Origin: Planctomycetia bacterium
Lineage (GTDB): Bacteria > Planctomycetota > UBA8108 > UBA1146
Reading direction: 5' to 3'
DNA length: 64,000 nucleotides
Assembly: GCA_012269595.1 (NCBI GenBank)
Contig: JAAXJX010000038.1
Coordinates: forward strand, 62,001 to 126,000
Part shown: positions 50,000 to 60,257 of the stretch, piece after piece
How the letters are laid out: every line of letters starts with the position of its first letter
Position numbering within the stretch: the first letter of the stretch is position 1
The notes under the pieces: model-generated
Told to the model about the DNA's origin: nothing
Seen by the model: only the letters and a program-made list of their open reading frames with translations
The model's database searches: none
Position numbers and translations under genes: made by a program

Positions 50000-51280
50000 A
50001 TGGAAGATTTCAGGATCGCCCTACTGGGATTGGGAAATGTCGGGACCGCAGTCGCTGAACTGCTGGCCTCCACGCAAGACGCTTGCCTTGCCAGGGCAGG
50101 ACGTCGGGTCGTCGTCGACAGAATCGTCGTTCGCGATCTGACTCGCCCCCGAGCCATCCCTGAGAACCTTCCCGGCAAGAAACAGATGGGAACCGACCCG
50201 CTGGAAGCGGTTCATGATCCCGAAATCGACGCCATCGTCGAATTGGTAGGTGGCGAAAATCATCCCCGTACCTGGATTCGTGAAGCTCTGGAATCGGGCA
50301 AGGAAGTCATCACCGCCAACAAGGCAGTGCTTGCCGTGCACGGCGAGGAACTTTTCAATCTTGCCCACGAAAAACAGCTCGGTCTCTACTACGAAGCATC
50401 CGTTGCTGCTGCAGTCCCCGTTCTTCAGGTGATGCAACAGGGAATCCCTGCAGGACCCGTCGACCGACTCTTCGGCATCCTCAACGGAACCTGCAACTTC
50501 ATCCTCGATCAGCTGGAAATGCACAGCTTTGAGGAAGCCCTGAAAAATGCCCAGGAAGCAGGACTCGCCGAAGCCGATCCGACCCTCGACATCACTGGTA
50601 TGGATTCGGCCCACAAACTGATTCTGCTCGCAAGAATTCTCCTGGGTCACACAGTTCCCGTGGACGAATTGAGAGTAGAGGGCATCGAAAACATCGACCC
50701 TCTCGATATCAGCTTCGGCTGGTCCCAGGACCTCAAACTCAAACTGGTGGGTATTCTCGAGAGAAACGGACGCGGAACCTGCATGGGTGTCATGCCCTGT
50801 TTCATCCCGGCCCAACATCGACTCGCCAATGTCCGCAATGAAGACAATGCAATTCTGCTCGAGGCGGACCCCTTCGGATCCCTTGTCCTCCAGGGCAAGG
50901 GTGCCGGTGGAAAGCCGACAGCAGGCAGTGTCGTGGCAGACATTCTTCGTGCCGCCCGGGGAGACTCCTCCTCAACCCCGCCAGCAGGCAAGGAAACCGT
51001 CATCCTCGATCCGGGGATGAGACCGGCACGACACTACCTTCGTCTTGAAGTACCCGACCGTCCGGGTGTGCTCGCCAGAGTCGCGGGTGCCCTCGCATCG
51101 GAAGAGGTCGGCATCGCCGCTCTTGAGCAGAGTGAAAATCTCAGCGAGGTTCACGACAGTGTTCCCGTTCAGATCCTCACTCACCCCGTCCAAACTCCAC
51201 AACTGGATCGCGCTCTCGGTCAATTGGATGAAGACCTTCGCGACATCTCCTCACCGGTACGAATTCGTATCGAGGAATAA
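50000..51280 (+). CDS. hom: Homoserine dehydrogenase with ACT-like C-terminus
   Basis: RIALLGLGNVGTAVAELL, EVITANKAVLAVHGEELF, GILNGTCNFILDQLE, GLAEADPTLDITGMDSAHKLILLA. Confidence 0.96.
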   Translation: MEDFRIALLGLGNVGTAVAELLASTQDACLARAGRRVVVDRIVVRDLTRPRAIPENLPGKKQMGTDPLEAVHDPEIDAIVELVGGENHPRTWIREALESGKEVITANKAVLAVHGEELFNLAHEKQLGLYYEASVAAAVPVLQVMQQGIPAGPVDRLFGILNGTCNFILDQLEMHSFEEALKNAQEAGLAEADPTLDITGMDSAHKLILLARILLGHTVPVDELRVEGIENIDPLDISFGWSQDLKLKLVGILERNGRGTCMGVMPCFIPAQHRLANVRNEDNAILLEADPFGSLVLQGKGAGGKPTAGSVVADILRAARGDSSSTPPAGKETVILDPGMRPARHYLRLEVPDRPGVLARVAGALASEEVGIAALEQSENLSEVHDSVPVQILTHPVQTPQLDRALGQLDEDLRDISSPVRIRIEE

Positions 51281-51298
51281 CCCGGAAACGAGGCAATC

Positions 51299-52354
51299 AT
51301 GGCTGGCATTATCGAGCGCTACAGGAGCCGTCTTCCTGTCACTGATGATACCCCCGTGATCACCCTCAATGAGGGATCGACCCCTCTCATCCCCGCACCG
51401 GTTCTCTCAAGGATCATCAGCGGCGATCGAAAGGTGTTCGTCAAATTCGAAGGCCTCAACCCGACTTGTTCCTTCAAGGATCGGGGCATGACCCTCGCCG
51501 TTTCAAAGGCGATGGAGTCGGAGTGTCGCGGAGTCATCTGCGCCTCCACAGGCAACACCTCTGCAGCCGCGGCCGCTTACGCTGCCCGCGCAGAAGTCCC
51601 CTGCTATGTGGTTCTGCCTGCGGGCAAAGTCGCCGCAGGAAAATTGGCACAGGCACTCGTTCATGGAGCAACGGTTCTTCCCATCGAGGGCAACTTTGAC
51701 CAGGCACTTCAACTCGTCGTCGAAATCGCCGAGAAAGAAGGCATTACCCTCGTCAATTCATTGAACCCCTACCGACTCGAAGGACAAAAAACGGTCGCCT
51801 TTGAAATCGCCGATACCCTCGGCTGCGCACCGGACTCTCACTTCCTGCCCGTCGGTAACGCCGGCAATATCACCGCAGCCTGGCGTGGATATCGCCAATA
51901 TCATGAGGAACAGATCATCGATTCAACCCCGCGCATGTATGGTTGTCAGGCCGCCGGAGCGGCTCCCATCGTTCATGGAAAACCGATCGAGAACCCCGAA
52001 ACCATCGCCACCGCCATCCGCATCGGCAATCCCGCTTCCTGGAAAGGAGCGGTCGAAGCCATCGAACAGTCGGAAGGTGAAATCAGTGCAGTCAGTGACT
52101 CCCAGATCCTCGAAGCCTATGCGCACCTCGCTTCGAAAGAGGGAGTCTTTTGTGAACCGGCCAGTGCAGCAAGTGTTGCTGGCTTGTTGGCGCGCCACAG
52201 GGAAGGCAAAGAGATTTGCCCGGAGGGTGGCACCGTGGTTTGCACTCTGACTGGCCATGGACTGAAAGATCCGGATCGGGCCATCGACGGTCTCGATATT
52301 CCCGAAGCGGTTCCTGCCGATCTCGATGCCCTGAGAAAAAGAATGGGACTCTGA
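51299..52354 (+). CDS. thrC: Threonine synthase
   Basis: TLNEGSTPLIPAP, VKFEGLNPTCSFKDRGMTLAVSKAME, ICASTGNTSAAAAAYAARA. Confidence 0.96.
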   Translation: MAGIIERYRSRLPVTDDTPVITLNEGSTPLIPAPVLSRIISGDRKVFVKFEGLNPTCSFKDRGMTLAVSKAMESECRGVICASTGNTSAAAAAYAARAEVPCYVVLPAGKVAAGKLAQALVHGATVLPIEGNFDQALQLVVEIAEKEGITLVNSLNPYRLEGQKTVAFEIADTLGCAPDSHFLPVGNAGNITAAWRGYRQYHEEQIIDSTPRMYGCQAAGAAPIVHGKPIENPETIATAIRIGNPASWKGAVEAIEQSEGEISAVSDSQILEAYAHLASKEGVFCEPASAASVAGLLARHREGKEICPEGGTVVCTLTGHGLKDPDRAIDGLDIPEAVPADLDALRKRMGL

Positions 52355-53277
52355 TGAGCCGCTGGAAGATCAGCGCCCCTGCCTCCAGTGCCAATCTTGG
52401 TCCGGGATTTGATATCCTCGGACTCGCGCTCAATCGCCCACTGACTGCTGAAGTCTCCCCCGCCGACGACTTTCATCTGGAAGTAACCGGAGAAGGTTCC
52501 TCAAAAGTACCGACGACAGAAGAGCATCTGATCGTTGCTACTGCGCGGGAGATTGCCGGTGACGCGGCACTTCGTTGTCACTGGAAGATCCACAGTCAAA
52601 TCCCCATGACCCGTGGGCTCGGATCCAGTGCCGCAGCGGTGGGAGTGGGACTTGCCGCCGGTTTTTTGCTGAAGGGCGACGGAAGCCCGCAGCGAAGAGA
52701 GCTCTTCCTGGAGCTTACCCAGCGGGAAGGACACGGAGACAATGCGGCTGCGACCGTCTACGGCGGGTTGCAGTTCTGCTACCAGAATGATTCGGGCGAA
52801 ACTGACTGCCAGGCGATCTCCTGTCAGGAATCTCTGGGTGTCATTGCCGTCGTCCCGGAGCAGCCCCTGGCTACTTCCGAAGCGCGTTCTGTCTTACCCT
52901 CTTCCCATGAAACCGGAGCCGTCACTGCCAACATGGCTTCCCTCGCACTGCTCCTCAAAAGCCTCGAAAGTGGAGATACCTCCGAACTTTCGAAGGCATG
53001 TACCGATCAATTGCACGAACCCTGGCGACTCCCGCTGATACCCGGACTTGAAGCTGCCCTCGGTGAGCTGCGCAAGGATGCCCGCTTGCTGGGATCCTGG
53101 CTCTCCGGAGCGGGTCCCACTCTCGCCAGTTTTGCACCAATCGGTTCGATTCAGGATTTGAAAAATGGCGAAGGTGTCAGTTCTGCAGTGACCGCTCTTG
53201 AAAAAGCCGGGGTCCCTTCAAGAGTTCTCGAGCTGGAGATCGACCGCAGTGGTCTGATGTGGGAGGAAGTGAAATGA
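52354..53277 (+). CDS. thrB: Homoserine kinase (GHMP)
   Basis: SAPASSANLGPGFDILGLALNRPL, RGLGSSAAAVGVGLAAG, GHGDNAAATVYGG. Confidence 0.94.
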   Translation: MSRWKISAPASSANLGPGFDILGLALNRPLTAEVSPADDFHLEVTGEGSSKVPTTEEHLIVATAREIAGDAALRCHWKIHSQIPMTRGLGSSAAAVGVGLAAGFLLKGDGSPQRRELFLELTQREGHGDNAAATVYGGLQFCYQNDSGETDCQAISCQESLGVIAVVPEQPLATSEARSVLPSSHETGAVTANMASLALLLKSLESGDTSELSKACTDQLHEPWRLPLIPGLEAALGELRKDARLLGSWLSGAGPTLASFAPIGSIQDLKNGEGVSSAVTALEKAGVPSRVLELEIDRSGLMWEEVK

Positions 53278-54512
53278 ATCCCACCGATCTTAAAAAGCCG
53301 ATTCACGTCATGAAGTTTGGTGGCACCAGCGTCGCCACACCCTCCCTGATCCAGAATGCTGCACAGCGCATCGCTGATCGCCGTAAATCGGGAGTTCATG
53401 TGGTTTGCGTCGTCTCTGCAATGGGAGATACCACCGACAGCCTGATGTCTCTGGCGCGACAGATCTCTGAACGTCCCCCCAACAGGGAACTGGATGTGCT
53501 GTTGTCGGCAGGTGAGGTGCAATCGATGGCATTGTTGTCGATGGCCCTGCAGGAAATCGGTATCGCTGCCCGATCCTTCACCGGATCACAGGGTGGTATT
53601 CGAACCGACACCCAACACTCGGAAGCACGCATCCTCCACATCGACCCGGACCGCATCGTCTCTGCCCTCGCAAAAGACGAAGTGGTCGTGCTGGCCGGTT
53701 TCCAGGGACACGACGAACGGGACGAAATCACCACGCTGGGTCGTGGTGGATCGGATACCAGCGCCGTGGCAATGGCGGCTGCACTGGGAGCAGAGCTCTG
53801 TGAAATCCTCACCGATGTCACCGGAGTCTACTCTGCCGACCCGCGAATCGTTGATGGAGCCCGGCAGATTGAATCACTGGGATACGACGAAATGCTCGAG
53901 ATGGCCAACCTTGGTGCACGTGTTCTCCACGGAAGATCCGTTGAGATGGCACGCCGATTTGAGGTTCCGCTGGTGGTTGCGTCTTCTACACGCAACACCC
54001 CTGGAACCCGAATTGTAGGAAAGGAAATGGACATGGAAAAAGTAGAGATCCGTGCGGTCACCGATGACCGCAATGTCAAAAAAATCTCACTGGTTTCGGT
54101 CCCTGATACCCCGGGAGTCGCAGCGAACATCTTTGGTGCGCTCGGTGAACTGGGAGTCAACGTCCGCCTCATCGTTCAGGCACAAAGTCACGCCGGAAAC
54201 AACGACATTACTTTTGTTGTTCCCGGAGACACCCATATCGACCAACAACAATTGGACGATCTGGTGAAACAGGTCGGGGGCGAAAATTGGATCGTGGATG
54301 AACGAATTGCCCTGCTCAATATCATCGGCGAGGGAATCTCCAGAGAGCCGGGAATCGCCGGCTCCATCTTCCGCATTCTCGCGGATCAGAAGATCAACCT
54401 GGACTTGATTTCCAGTTCCAATCTCGTGATCACCTGCGTCGTCTCTGAAGAAGATCTGGTCAGGGGAACACGAGCGCTTCACGAAGGCTTGATTGAAACG
54501 GACGCCACCTGA
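53274..54512 (+). CDS. lysC: Aspartate kinase with ACT domains
   Basis: HVMKFGGTSVATPSLIQNAAQRI, TLGRGGSDTSAVAMAAALGAELCEILTDVTGVYSADPR. Confidence 0.96.
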   Translation: MNPTDLKKPIHVMKFGGTSVATPSLIQNAAQRIADRRKSGVHVVCVVSAMGDTTDSLMSLARQISERPPNRELDVLLSAGEVQSMALLSMALQEIGIAARSFTGSQGGIRTDTQHSEARILHIDPDRIVSALAKDEVVVLAGFQGHDERDEITTLGRGGSDTSAVAMAAALGAELCEILTDVTGVYSADPRIVDGARQIESLGYDEMLEMANLGARVLHGRSVEMARRFEVPLVVASSTRNTPGTRIVGKEMDMEKVEIRAVTDDRNVKKISLVSVPDTPGVAANIFGALGELGVNVRLIVQAQSHAGNNDITFVVPGDTHIDQQQLDDLVKQVGGENWIVDERIALLNIIGEGISREPGIAGSIFRILADQKINLDLISSSNLVITCVVSEEDLVRGTRALHEGLIETDAT

Positions 54513-54530
54513 TCCCGATCAGGACAAAAG

Positions 54531-54570
54531 AAAACTGCCGTGTTGCGCATGAGCACAACACGGCAGTTTT
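54531..54570. terminator. Bidirectional terminator between lysC and gcvP
   Basis: AAAACTGCCGTGTTG ... CAACACGGCAGTTTT. Confidence 0.9.
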
Positions 54571-54605
54571 CAATTCTGTCCTTGTTTCAATTCTGTCCCA
54601 GGCAA

Positions 54606-57506
54606 TCAGGGAGTATCTGAATACTCCTCCACTGGAGGACAGGAACAGACGAGATTTCTGTCCCCGTAAGCCTGATCAATTCTGGCAACTGCAGGCCAAA
54701 ACTTGTGAGCACGGGTATGCCCGCTGGGGAAAGCCGCCTTGTCCCTGCTGTAAGGTCGATCCCATTCGTCGTTGACGACACAGGCTGCGGTGTGAGGTGC
54801 ATTGCACAGCGGATTGTTGTCTGCAGGAAACTCACCGGCCTCCACCGCTTTCGCCTCTGCATGAATCCCACTCATCGCCTCGATGAATCGATCCAGCTCT
54901 TTCTTCGGCTCACTTTCAGTGGGCTCGACCATCAGGGTCCCTGCCACCGGCCATGACATCGTTGGTGCATGGAATCCGTAATCGATCAATCTCTTGGCGA
55001 CGTCATCGACAGAGATCCCCGCCTCAGACTTGAGAACACGGGTGTCGATAATGCACTCGTGCGCAACCAGTCCATTTTCTCCCTTGAAAAGAATCGGGTA
55101 CTGACCTTCCAGAGAGGCTGCCAGATAGTTGGCGGAAAGAATCGCAACCTGTGTGGCATGAACCAGACCCTGAGTTCCCATCATGCGAATGTAGGCGTAA
55201 CTGATCGGCAGAATGGTGGCACTGCCATGAGGGGCTGCGGAGATGGCACCGATCCCCTGCTCTCCGCCGGTTTTTCTCAAGGGGTGTCCGGGTAGGAAGG
55301 GCGAAAGGTGCGCCGCCACACCGATGGGCCCCACACCGGGACCTCCACCACCGTGGGGAATGCAGAACGTTTTGTGAAGGTTCAAGTGGCATACGTCTGC
55401 ACCGAAATCACCTGGCCTGCAAATGCCCACCATGGCGTTCATGTTTGCACCGTCGAGGTAAACCTGTCCACCGGCTTCATGAACCAGACTGCAGATTTCA
55501 CGAATCGACGTCTCAAAGACACCATGGGTTGACGGGTAGGTCACCATCAAGGCCGAAAGTTGATCGCTGTGAGCCTCAACTTTCGTCTTCAGATCTTCCA
55601 TATCGATGTTTCCATCATCATCACAACCGACCACGACCACCTTCATCCCCGCCATGATGGCACTGGCAGGATTGGTTCCATGGGCGGATTGCGGAATGAT
55701 GCAGACATCGCGGTGGCTCTCACCTCGAGAGTGATGATAGGCGCGAATCACCATCAAACCTGAGTATTCGCCCTGTGAACCGGCATTCGGCATCATCGTC
55801 ACCCGATCGAATCCGGTGATCTCCGACAGCCACTGATCGAGACGATCGATCAACACCTGATATCCCTTGGTCTGCTCTTCAGGAGCAAACGGATGCAAAC
55901 CCGCAAAACCGGGATAGAGAATCGGGAACATCTCCGCCGCTGCATTCAGCTTCATCGTGCACGAGCCGAGGGGAATCATCGCAGCGTTGAGCGCAAGATC
56001 CCTGGTTTCCAGATTGTGCATGTAGCGCATCAAGTCCGTCTCACAACGGTATGAGTGGAAGACGGGGTGCTCAAGGAAGGCACTCTTGCGAGAGTGCCCT
56101 TCCGGAAGTTCCAGCTTGATGGATCCGGCAAGTGCGTCGAGGTCGAGAGACCCTGCAGTCGCACCGAAGATTTCGAGAATCGAAAGCAAGTCCTCCCGCA
56201 AAGTGGTTTCGTCGACGGTGATCCCAATAGAACCATCATCGTAGTAGCGGAAGTTTCTTCTGGCGGCTTCACTGCGGTTGCGCACTTCGTTGACGCCCAC
56301 GTTGTTCGGCGTGACCTTGACCGTATCAAAGCGAACCGTATCGAGGACATCGTGTCCAAGATCGGAGAGGCCCTTGGCGAGAATCTCCGCCTGAAGGCGA
56401 ACTTTGCTGGCGATTCTCCGCAAACCCTCCGGCCCATGATGAACGGCATACATTCCGGCACAAACAGCCAGAAGAACCTGAGCTGTACAGATGTTGCTCG
56501 TCGCCTTGTCGCGGCGAATATGCTGCTCTCGGGTTTGCAGTGCCAGACGCAATGCCTCTTTACCCTCGGCATCTTTTGAAACACCGACAAGTCGCCCGGG
56601 CAACTGACGCTGATGCTTTTCAGTGGTGGCAAGATAAGCGGCATGAGGACCGCCGAATCCCATGGGGATTCCGAATCGCTGGGTCGAGCCCACGGCCACG
56701 TCTGCTCCCATTTCACCGGGAGGGGTCAACAGGGCCAGGGAAAGCGGGTCAGCGGCAACCACCACCATCGCGCCCACTTCATGGGCCCGATCACTGATGC
56801 CCGCAAGATCCACGACACGGCCATCGGTGTCAGGATACTGAACCAGAACCCCGAAACACCGCGCCGGGAAAGTGAAATCCTCGTGATCACCGACCACGAT
56901 TTCGATACCCAGTGGTTCGGCTCTCGATTGAACGATCTCGATGGTTTGCGGGTGACATTTTTCTGACACAAAGAACAGGTCGCAATCCTTGCCACGGCGC
57001 GCCTTGTCCTGAACACGGTGACACATCGTCATCGCCTCTGCTGCCGCAGTGCCCTCATCGAGCATCGAGGCATTGGCCACTTCCATCCCGGTGAGATCAC
57101 AGACCATCGTCTGGAAGTTCAGCAAGGCTTCGAGACGACCCTGACTGATCTCCGGTTGGTAAGGAGTGTAGGCGGTGTACCAGCCGGGAGACTCCAGGAT
57201 GCCGCGCTGGATGGCCGGCGGTGTGATGCAGTCGTGGTAACCGGTTCCGATGTGGGAACGGAACTGCTCATTGCTGGCAGACAGATCCTGCAGCTCCTTG
57301 AGTACCTCCGCCTCCGTCGCCGGATCGGGGAGGGAGAGATCATTGCTCAGGCGAATCGACTGCGGGACAGCCCTGTCGATCAGACTCTCCAGTGAATCTT
57401 CCCCGATCACCTTGAGCATTGCTGCGATGTCAGACTCTCTTGGGCCCACATGACGGTCCCTGAAGAGGTCTCCAGAATCGAGAAGTCGGGTCATTGAATC
57501 AGTCAT
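54606..57506 (-). CDS. gcvP: Glycine dehydrogenase (decarboxylating), full-length P-protein
   Basis: [67 protein letters not shown]. Confidence 0.97.
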   Translation of the reverse strand: MTDSMTRLLDSGDLFRDRHVGPRESDIAAMLKVIGEDSLESLIDRAVPQSIRLSNDLSLPDPATEAEVLKELQDLSASNEQFRSHIGTGYHDCITPPAIQRGILESPGWYTAYTPYQPEISQGRLEALLNFQTMVCDLTGMEVANASMLDEGTAAAEAMTMCHRVQDKARRGKDCDLFFVSEKCHPQTIEIVQSRAEPLGIEIVVGDHEDFTFPARCFGVLVQYPDTDGRVVDLAGISDRAHEVGAMVVVAADPLSLALLTPPGEMGADVAVGSTQRFGIPMGFGGPHAAYLATTEKHQRQLPGRLVGVSKDAEGKEALRLALQTREQHIRRDKATSNICTAQVLLAVCAGMYAVHHGPEGLRRIASKVRLQAEILAKGLSDLGHDVLDTVRFDTVKVTPNNVGVNEVRNRSEAARRNFRYYDDGSIGITVDETTLREDLLSILEIFGATAGSLDLDALAGSIKLELPEGHSRKSAFLEHPVFHSYRCETDLMRYMHNLETRDLALNAAMIPLGSCTMKLNAAAEMFPILYPGFAGLHPFAPEEQTKGYQVLIDRLDQWLSEITGFDRVTMMPNAGSQGEYSGLMVIRAYHHSRGESHRDVCIIPQSAHGTNPASAIMAGMKVVVVGCDDDGNIDMEDLKTKVEAHSDQLSALMVTYPSTHGVFETSIREICSLVHEAGGQVYLDGANMNAMVGICRPGDFGADVCHLNLHKTFCIPHGGGGPGVGPIGVAAHLSPFLPGHPLRKTGGEQGIGAISAAPHGSATILPISYAYIRMMGTQGLVHATQVAILSANYLAASLEGQYPILFKGENGLVAHECIIDTRVLKSEAGISVDDVAKRLIDYGFHAPTMSWPVAGTLMVEPTESEPKKELDRFIEAMSGIHAEAKAVEAGEFPADNNPLCNAPHTAACVVNDEWDRPYSRDKAAFPSGHTRAHKFWPAVARIDQAYGDRNLVCSCPPVEEYSDTP

Positions 57507-57551
57507 GCCTGTTCCTCCGCTATTTCCGTATCACTTCCGAATCCCACCCTG

Positions 57552-57614
57552 CGAGTGCACCCCCATTTTGAGGTCGCACAGACGGTGAGGGTTGCATGAG
57601 CAACCCTGCACTCG
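57552..57614 (-). promoter_or_regulatory. Candidate structured RNA element in the gcvP leader (three-way-junction-like)
   Basis: Outer arms CGAGTGCA/TGCACTCG enclosing hairpin GGGTTGC-TCAT-GCAACCC and a short ACCTC/GGGGT pairing, 46-108 nt upstream of the gcvP start. Confidence 0.45.
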
Positions 57615-57791
57615 GCAAGGGAGGTCCGGTGAAGGACAATCACACCCTTACAAGGTAACACTCCCCCCAATCCCGGCAACCGAACCGCCCTGCGATCAGT
57701 GGCATTGGTGCTCGTTGAGGGCTTTAATGCCCAGTCATTCAGGTACCTGAAGATCCTGATCTTTTGAGCCCCCCCGCGAGAAGGGACTGTC

Positions 57792-59429
57792 ATGGAAAAC
57801 CAAATTTTCAATCCGGGAACTCCCGACAACGAACCGATTCTCGACTACGCCCCGGGATCACCTGAGAGAAGCTCCCTTGAGGCCCGGCTCGATTCCATGG
57901 CCACAGAGGTTCCCGAGATCCCCTGCATCGTCGGTGGTGAGGCGATCTATACAGGTGAAATCCGCGAGCAGGTCTCTCCTCACAATCACCAACACGTTCT
58001 GGCGCGATGGCACTGCGCCACTCCGGAAGTCGTGCAGAAGGCGATCGCCTCAGCCCAGCAAGCCTGGAAAGAATGGTCACGGGTTTCCCAACAAGTCCGC
58101 TCAGCCGTCATGGAGCGGGCAGCGGTTCTTCTGCAGGGAAGTCACTGGCGCAATGAGATCAACGCCTCAACGATGCTCGGCCAATCCAAGACGGTCTTCC
58201 AGTCTGAGATCGATGCGGCCTGTGAGCTGGTCGACTTCTTTCGCTTCAATAATCACTACGCACTTGATCAGATCCCGAGGGAGCAACCTCCCATCAATCC
58301 ACCGGGCATCTGGAACCATGTCGACCATCGACCACTCGAGGGATACGTCTATGCAGTAACGCCCTTCAATTTCACTTCCATTGCCGCAAACCTCTGTTGC
58401 GCTCCTGCATTGATGGGCAATACGGTGGTCTGGAAACCATCGGAACATTCGGTTCTTTCCAATTGGGTTTCCTATCGCCTCCTCGAAGAGGCGGGCCTGC
58501 CTCCCGGAGTCATCAACTTTGTTCCGGGAGATCCGGTTTCCATCACCGGAGAAGCACTCGCTTCCCCTGATTTTGCAGGAATCCATTACACCGGTTCGAC
58601 CCAGATCTTCCGTCAGCTGTGGCAACAGATCGGCGAAAAACTGGAGCATTACCGCAACTACCCGCGCATCGTTGGAGAAACCGGCGGCAAGGATTTCATT
58701 TTCGCCCACCCCAGTGCAAACGTCGAAGCCCTCAGTGCTGCAACGATTCGTGGAGCGTTTGAGTACCAGGGTCAAAAGTGCTCCGCAGCCAGCCGCATGT
58801 ACGTACCGCAAAGCCTCTGGCCCCAGTTGAAAGAATCCCTGATCGAAACCACCCGCTCCTTGCCGATGGGTGATGTCCGCGATTTCAGCAACTTCATGGG
58901 TGCGGTCATTCACAAAGGTGCTTTTGATCGCAACCGCTCTGCCATCGAAAGAGCCCGCGAAAACTCCGATTGTGAAATCATTTGCGGTGGTGAAACGGAT
59001 GACTCCAAAGGCTGGTTCGTCAGCCCGACCATCATCGAATGCCAGAATCCAAAATATGAAACTATGGAGACTGAGTTGTTCGGTCCGGTTCTTTCGGTCC
59101 ATGTCTATGCCGATGACAAAGTGGATGAAACTCTCGACGTGGTCGACTCAACCAGCCCCTACGCTCTCACCGGAGCGGTATTCTCCAGCGATCGCGTCGC
59201 AGCAGACAGGATCTCCGAACGCTTGCGTTACAGTGCGGGCAATTTCTACATCAACGACAAGCCCACCGGCGCCGTCGTCGGTCAGCAACCTTTTGGGGGA
59301 GCACGCGCGTCCGGAACAGACGACAAGGCCGGTTCGGCCCTGAACCTGTTGCGCTGGATTGCCCCCCGAACGGTGAAGGAAAACTTTGCCCCCCCCACGG
59401 ATCACCGCTACCCGCATATGGGTTCCTAG
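57792..59429 (+). CDS. pruA: L-glutamate gamma-semialdehyde (1-pyrroline-5-carboxylate) dehydrogenase
   Basis: YAVTPFNFTSIAANLCCAPALMGNTVVWKPSEHSVLSNW, VGETGGKDFIFAHPSANVEALSAATIRGAFEYQGQKCSAASRMY, QPFGGARASGTDDKAG. Confidence 0.92.
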   Translation: MENQIFNPGTPDNEPILDYAPGSPERSSLEARLDSMATEVPEIPCIVGGEAIYTGEIREQVSPHNHQHVLARWHCATPEVVQKAIASAQQAWKEWSRVSQQVRSAVMERAAVLLQGSHWRNEINASTMLGQSKTVFQSEIDAACELVDFFRFNNHYALDQIPREQPPINPPGIWNHVDHRPLEGYVYAVTPFNFTSIAANLCCAPALMGNTVVWKPSEHSVLSNWVSYRLLEEAGLPPGVINFVPGDPVSITGEALASPDFAGIHYTGSTQIFRQLWQQIGEKLEHYRNYPRIVGETGGKDFIFAHPSANVEALSAATIRGAFEYQGQKCSAASRMYVPQSLWPQLKESLIETTRSLPMGDVRDFSNFMGAVIHKGAFDRNRSAIERARENSDCEIICGGETDDSKGWFVSPTIIECQNPKYETMETELFGPVLSVHVYADDKVDETLDVVDSTSPYALTGAVFSSDRVAADRISERLRYSAGNFYINDKPTGAVVGQQPFGGARASGTDDKAGSALNLLRWIAPRTVKENFAPPTDHRYPHMGS

Positions 59430-59476
59430 GCCTGGATTCGACAGCAGTATTCAGCGGTGAATTCGCTCACTGAGAA

Positions 59477-59508
59477 GGCAGTTTCCCCCGGAATTCGGGA
59501 AAACTGCC
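59477..59508. promoter_or_regulatory. Inverted repeat between pruA and the Rrf2 gene
   Basis: GGCAGTTTCCC-CCGGAATTC-GGGAAAACTGCC (one-base bulge); no T tract; TATAAT follows at 59521. Confidence 0.5.
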
Positions 59509-59675
59509 CCCTTACGCCCCTATAATGGACAATCATGTCCGCTATTGTTCATGTGAATCGATATTCCCGGGACGATTCTGCCATACCACTCGTAGCACAG
59601 AGGGTAGATTCGGATTGAACACATATGCGAGCGATATCCCAACTTGATATCTCGCGAATGATTGAAGGTAGTCTG

Positions 59676-60176
59676 ATGACTCACTTGTATTCCAGGGGAA
59701 TTGAGTACGCTCTGCGTTGCCTCCAGTTGATGGCACAGAATCCGGCGATCCCCCGAACCGTGGTGGAACTGTGTGAAGAAGCCCAGCTCCCTGAGCACTT
59801 CACTCGCAAAATGCTGCAACCTCTCGTCAGGGCGGGATACCTCAAGAGTAACCGCGGACCTGGCGGTGGCTTTGTCTTTGCCGTCCCACCGGAAGAGATC
59901 ACCCTCAAAAATGTTGTTGAGGGTATCGAGGGAAAGAGCCGCAAAAAGTACTGCCTTCTCGGTGGAACTGCACCTCCGCCCCTTCAAGATCGCTGGTCTG
60001 AGATTTGGGAGCTTTCTGAAAAGCTTCTCGAAACCACAACCGTTGCCGATCTGATCAAGGGTTGGGATGGAACCGATCGTCTTGAAGAGGCAGCCGTCGC
60101 AAATCTGGCTTCCACCAATCCCGGTGAAGAAGCAGAAGCTGGTGATCGTGGAAGGCGTTACCTGCCAAGAAACTGA
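59676..60176 (+). CDS. Rrf2-family transcriptional regulator lacking the Cys triad
   Basis: SRGIEYALRCLQLMAQNP..TVVELCEEAQLPEHFTRKMLQPLVRAGYLKSNRGPGGGFVFAVPPEEITLKNVVEGIEG. Confidence 0.88.
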   Translation: MTHLYSRGIEYALRCLQLMAQNPAIPRTVVELCEEAQLPEHFTRKMLQPLVRAGYLKSNRGPGGGFVFAVPPEEITLKNVVEGIEGKSRKKYCLLGGTAPPPLQDRWSEIWELSEKLLETTTVADLIKGWDGTDRLEEAAVANLASTNPGEEAEAGDRGRRYLPRN

Positions 60177-60191
60177 TCCCGGCAATCAGGC

Positions 60192-60236
60192 AAAAAAACT
60201 GCAGCGTAGGTGGACCACCTGCGCTGCAGTTTTTTT
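60192..60236. terminator. Bidirectional rho-independent terminator
   Basis: AAAAAAACTGCAGCG-TAGGTGGACCACCTG-CGCTGCAGTTTTTTT. Confidence 0.93.
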
Positions 60237-60257
60237 ATGGACAAATCACACCCCGAT

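Noticed and set aside
57507-57791. Glycine riboswitch upstream of gcvP
   Set aside because: Expected by analogy, but I could not find the characteristic conserved core on the minus strand; reported only as an unclassified structured element.
58167-59102. 311-aa minus-strand ORF opposite pruA
   Set aside because: Shadow ORF over conserved catalytic motifs of the aldehyde dehydrogenase.
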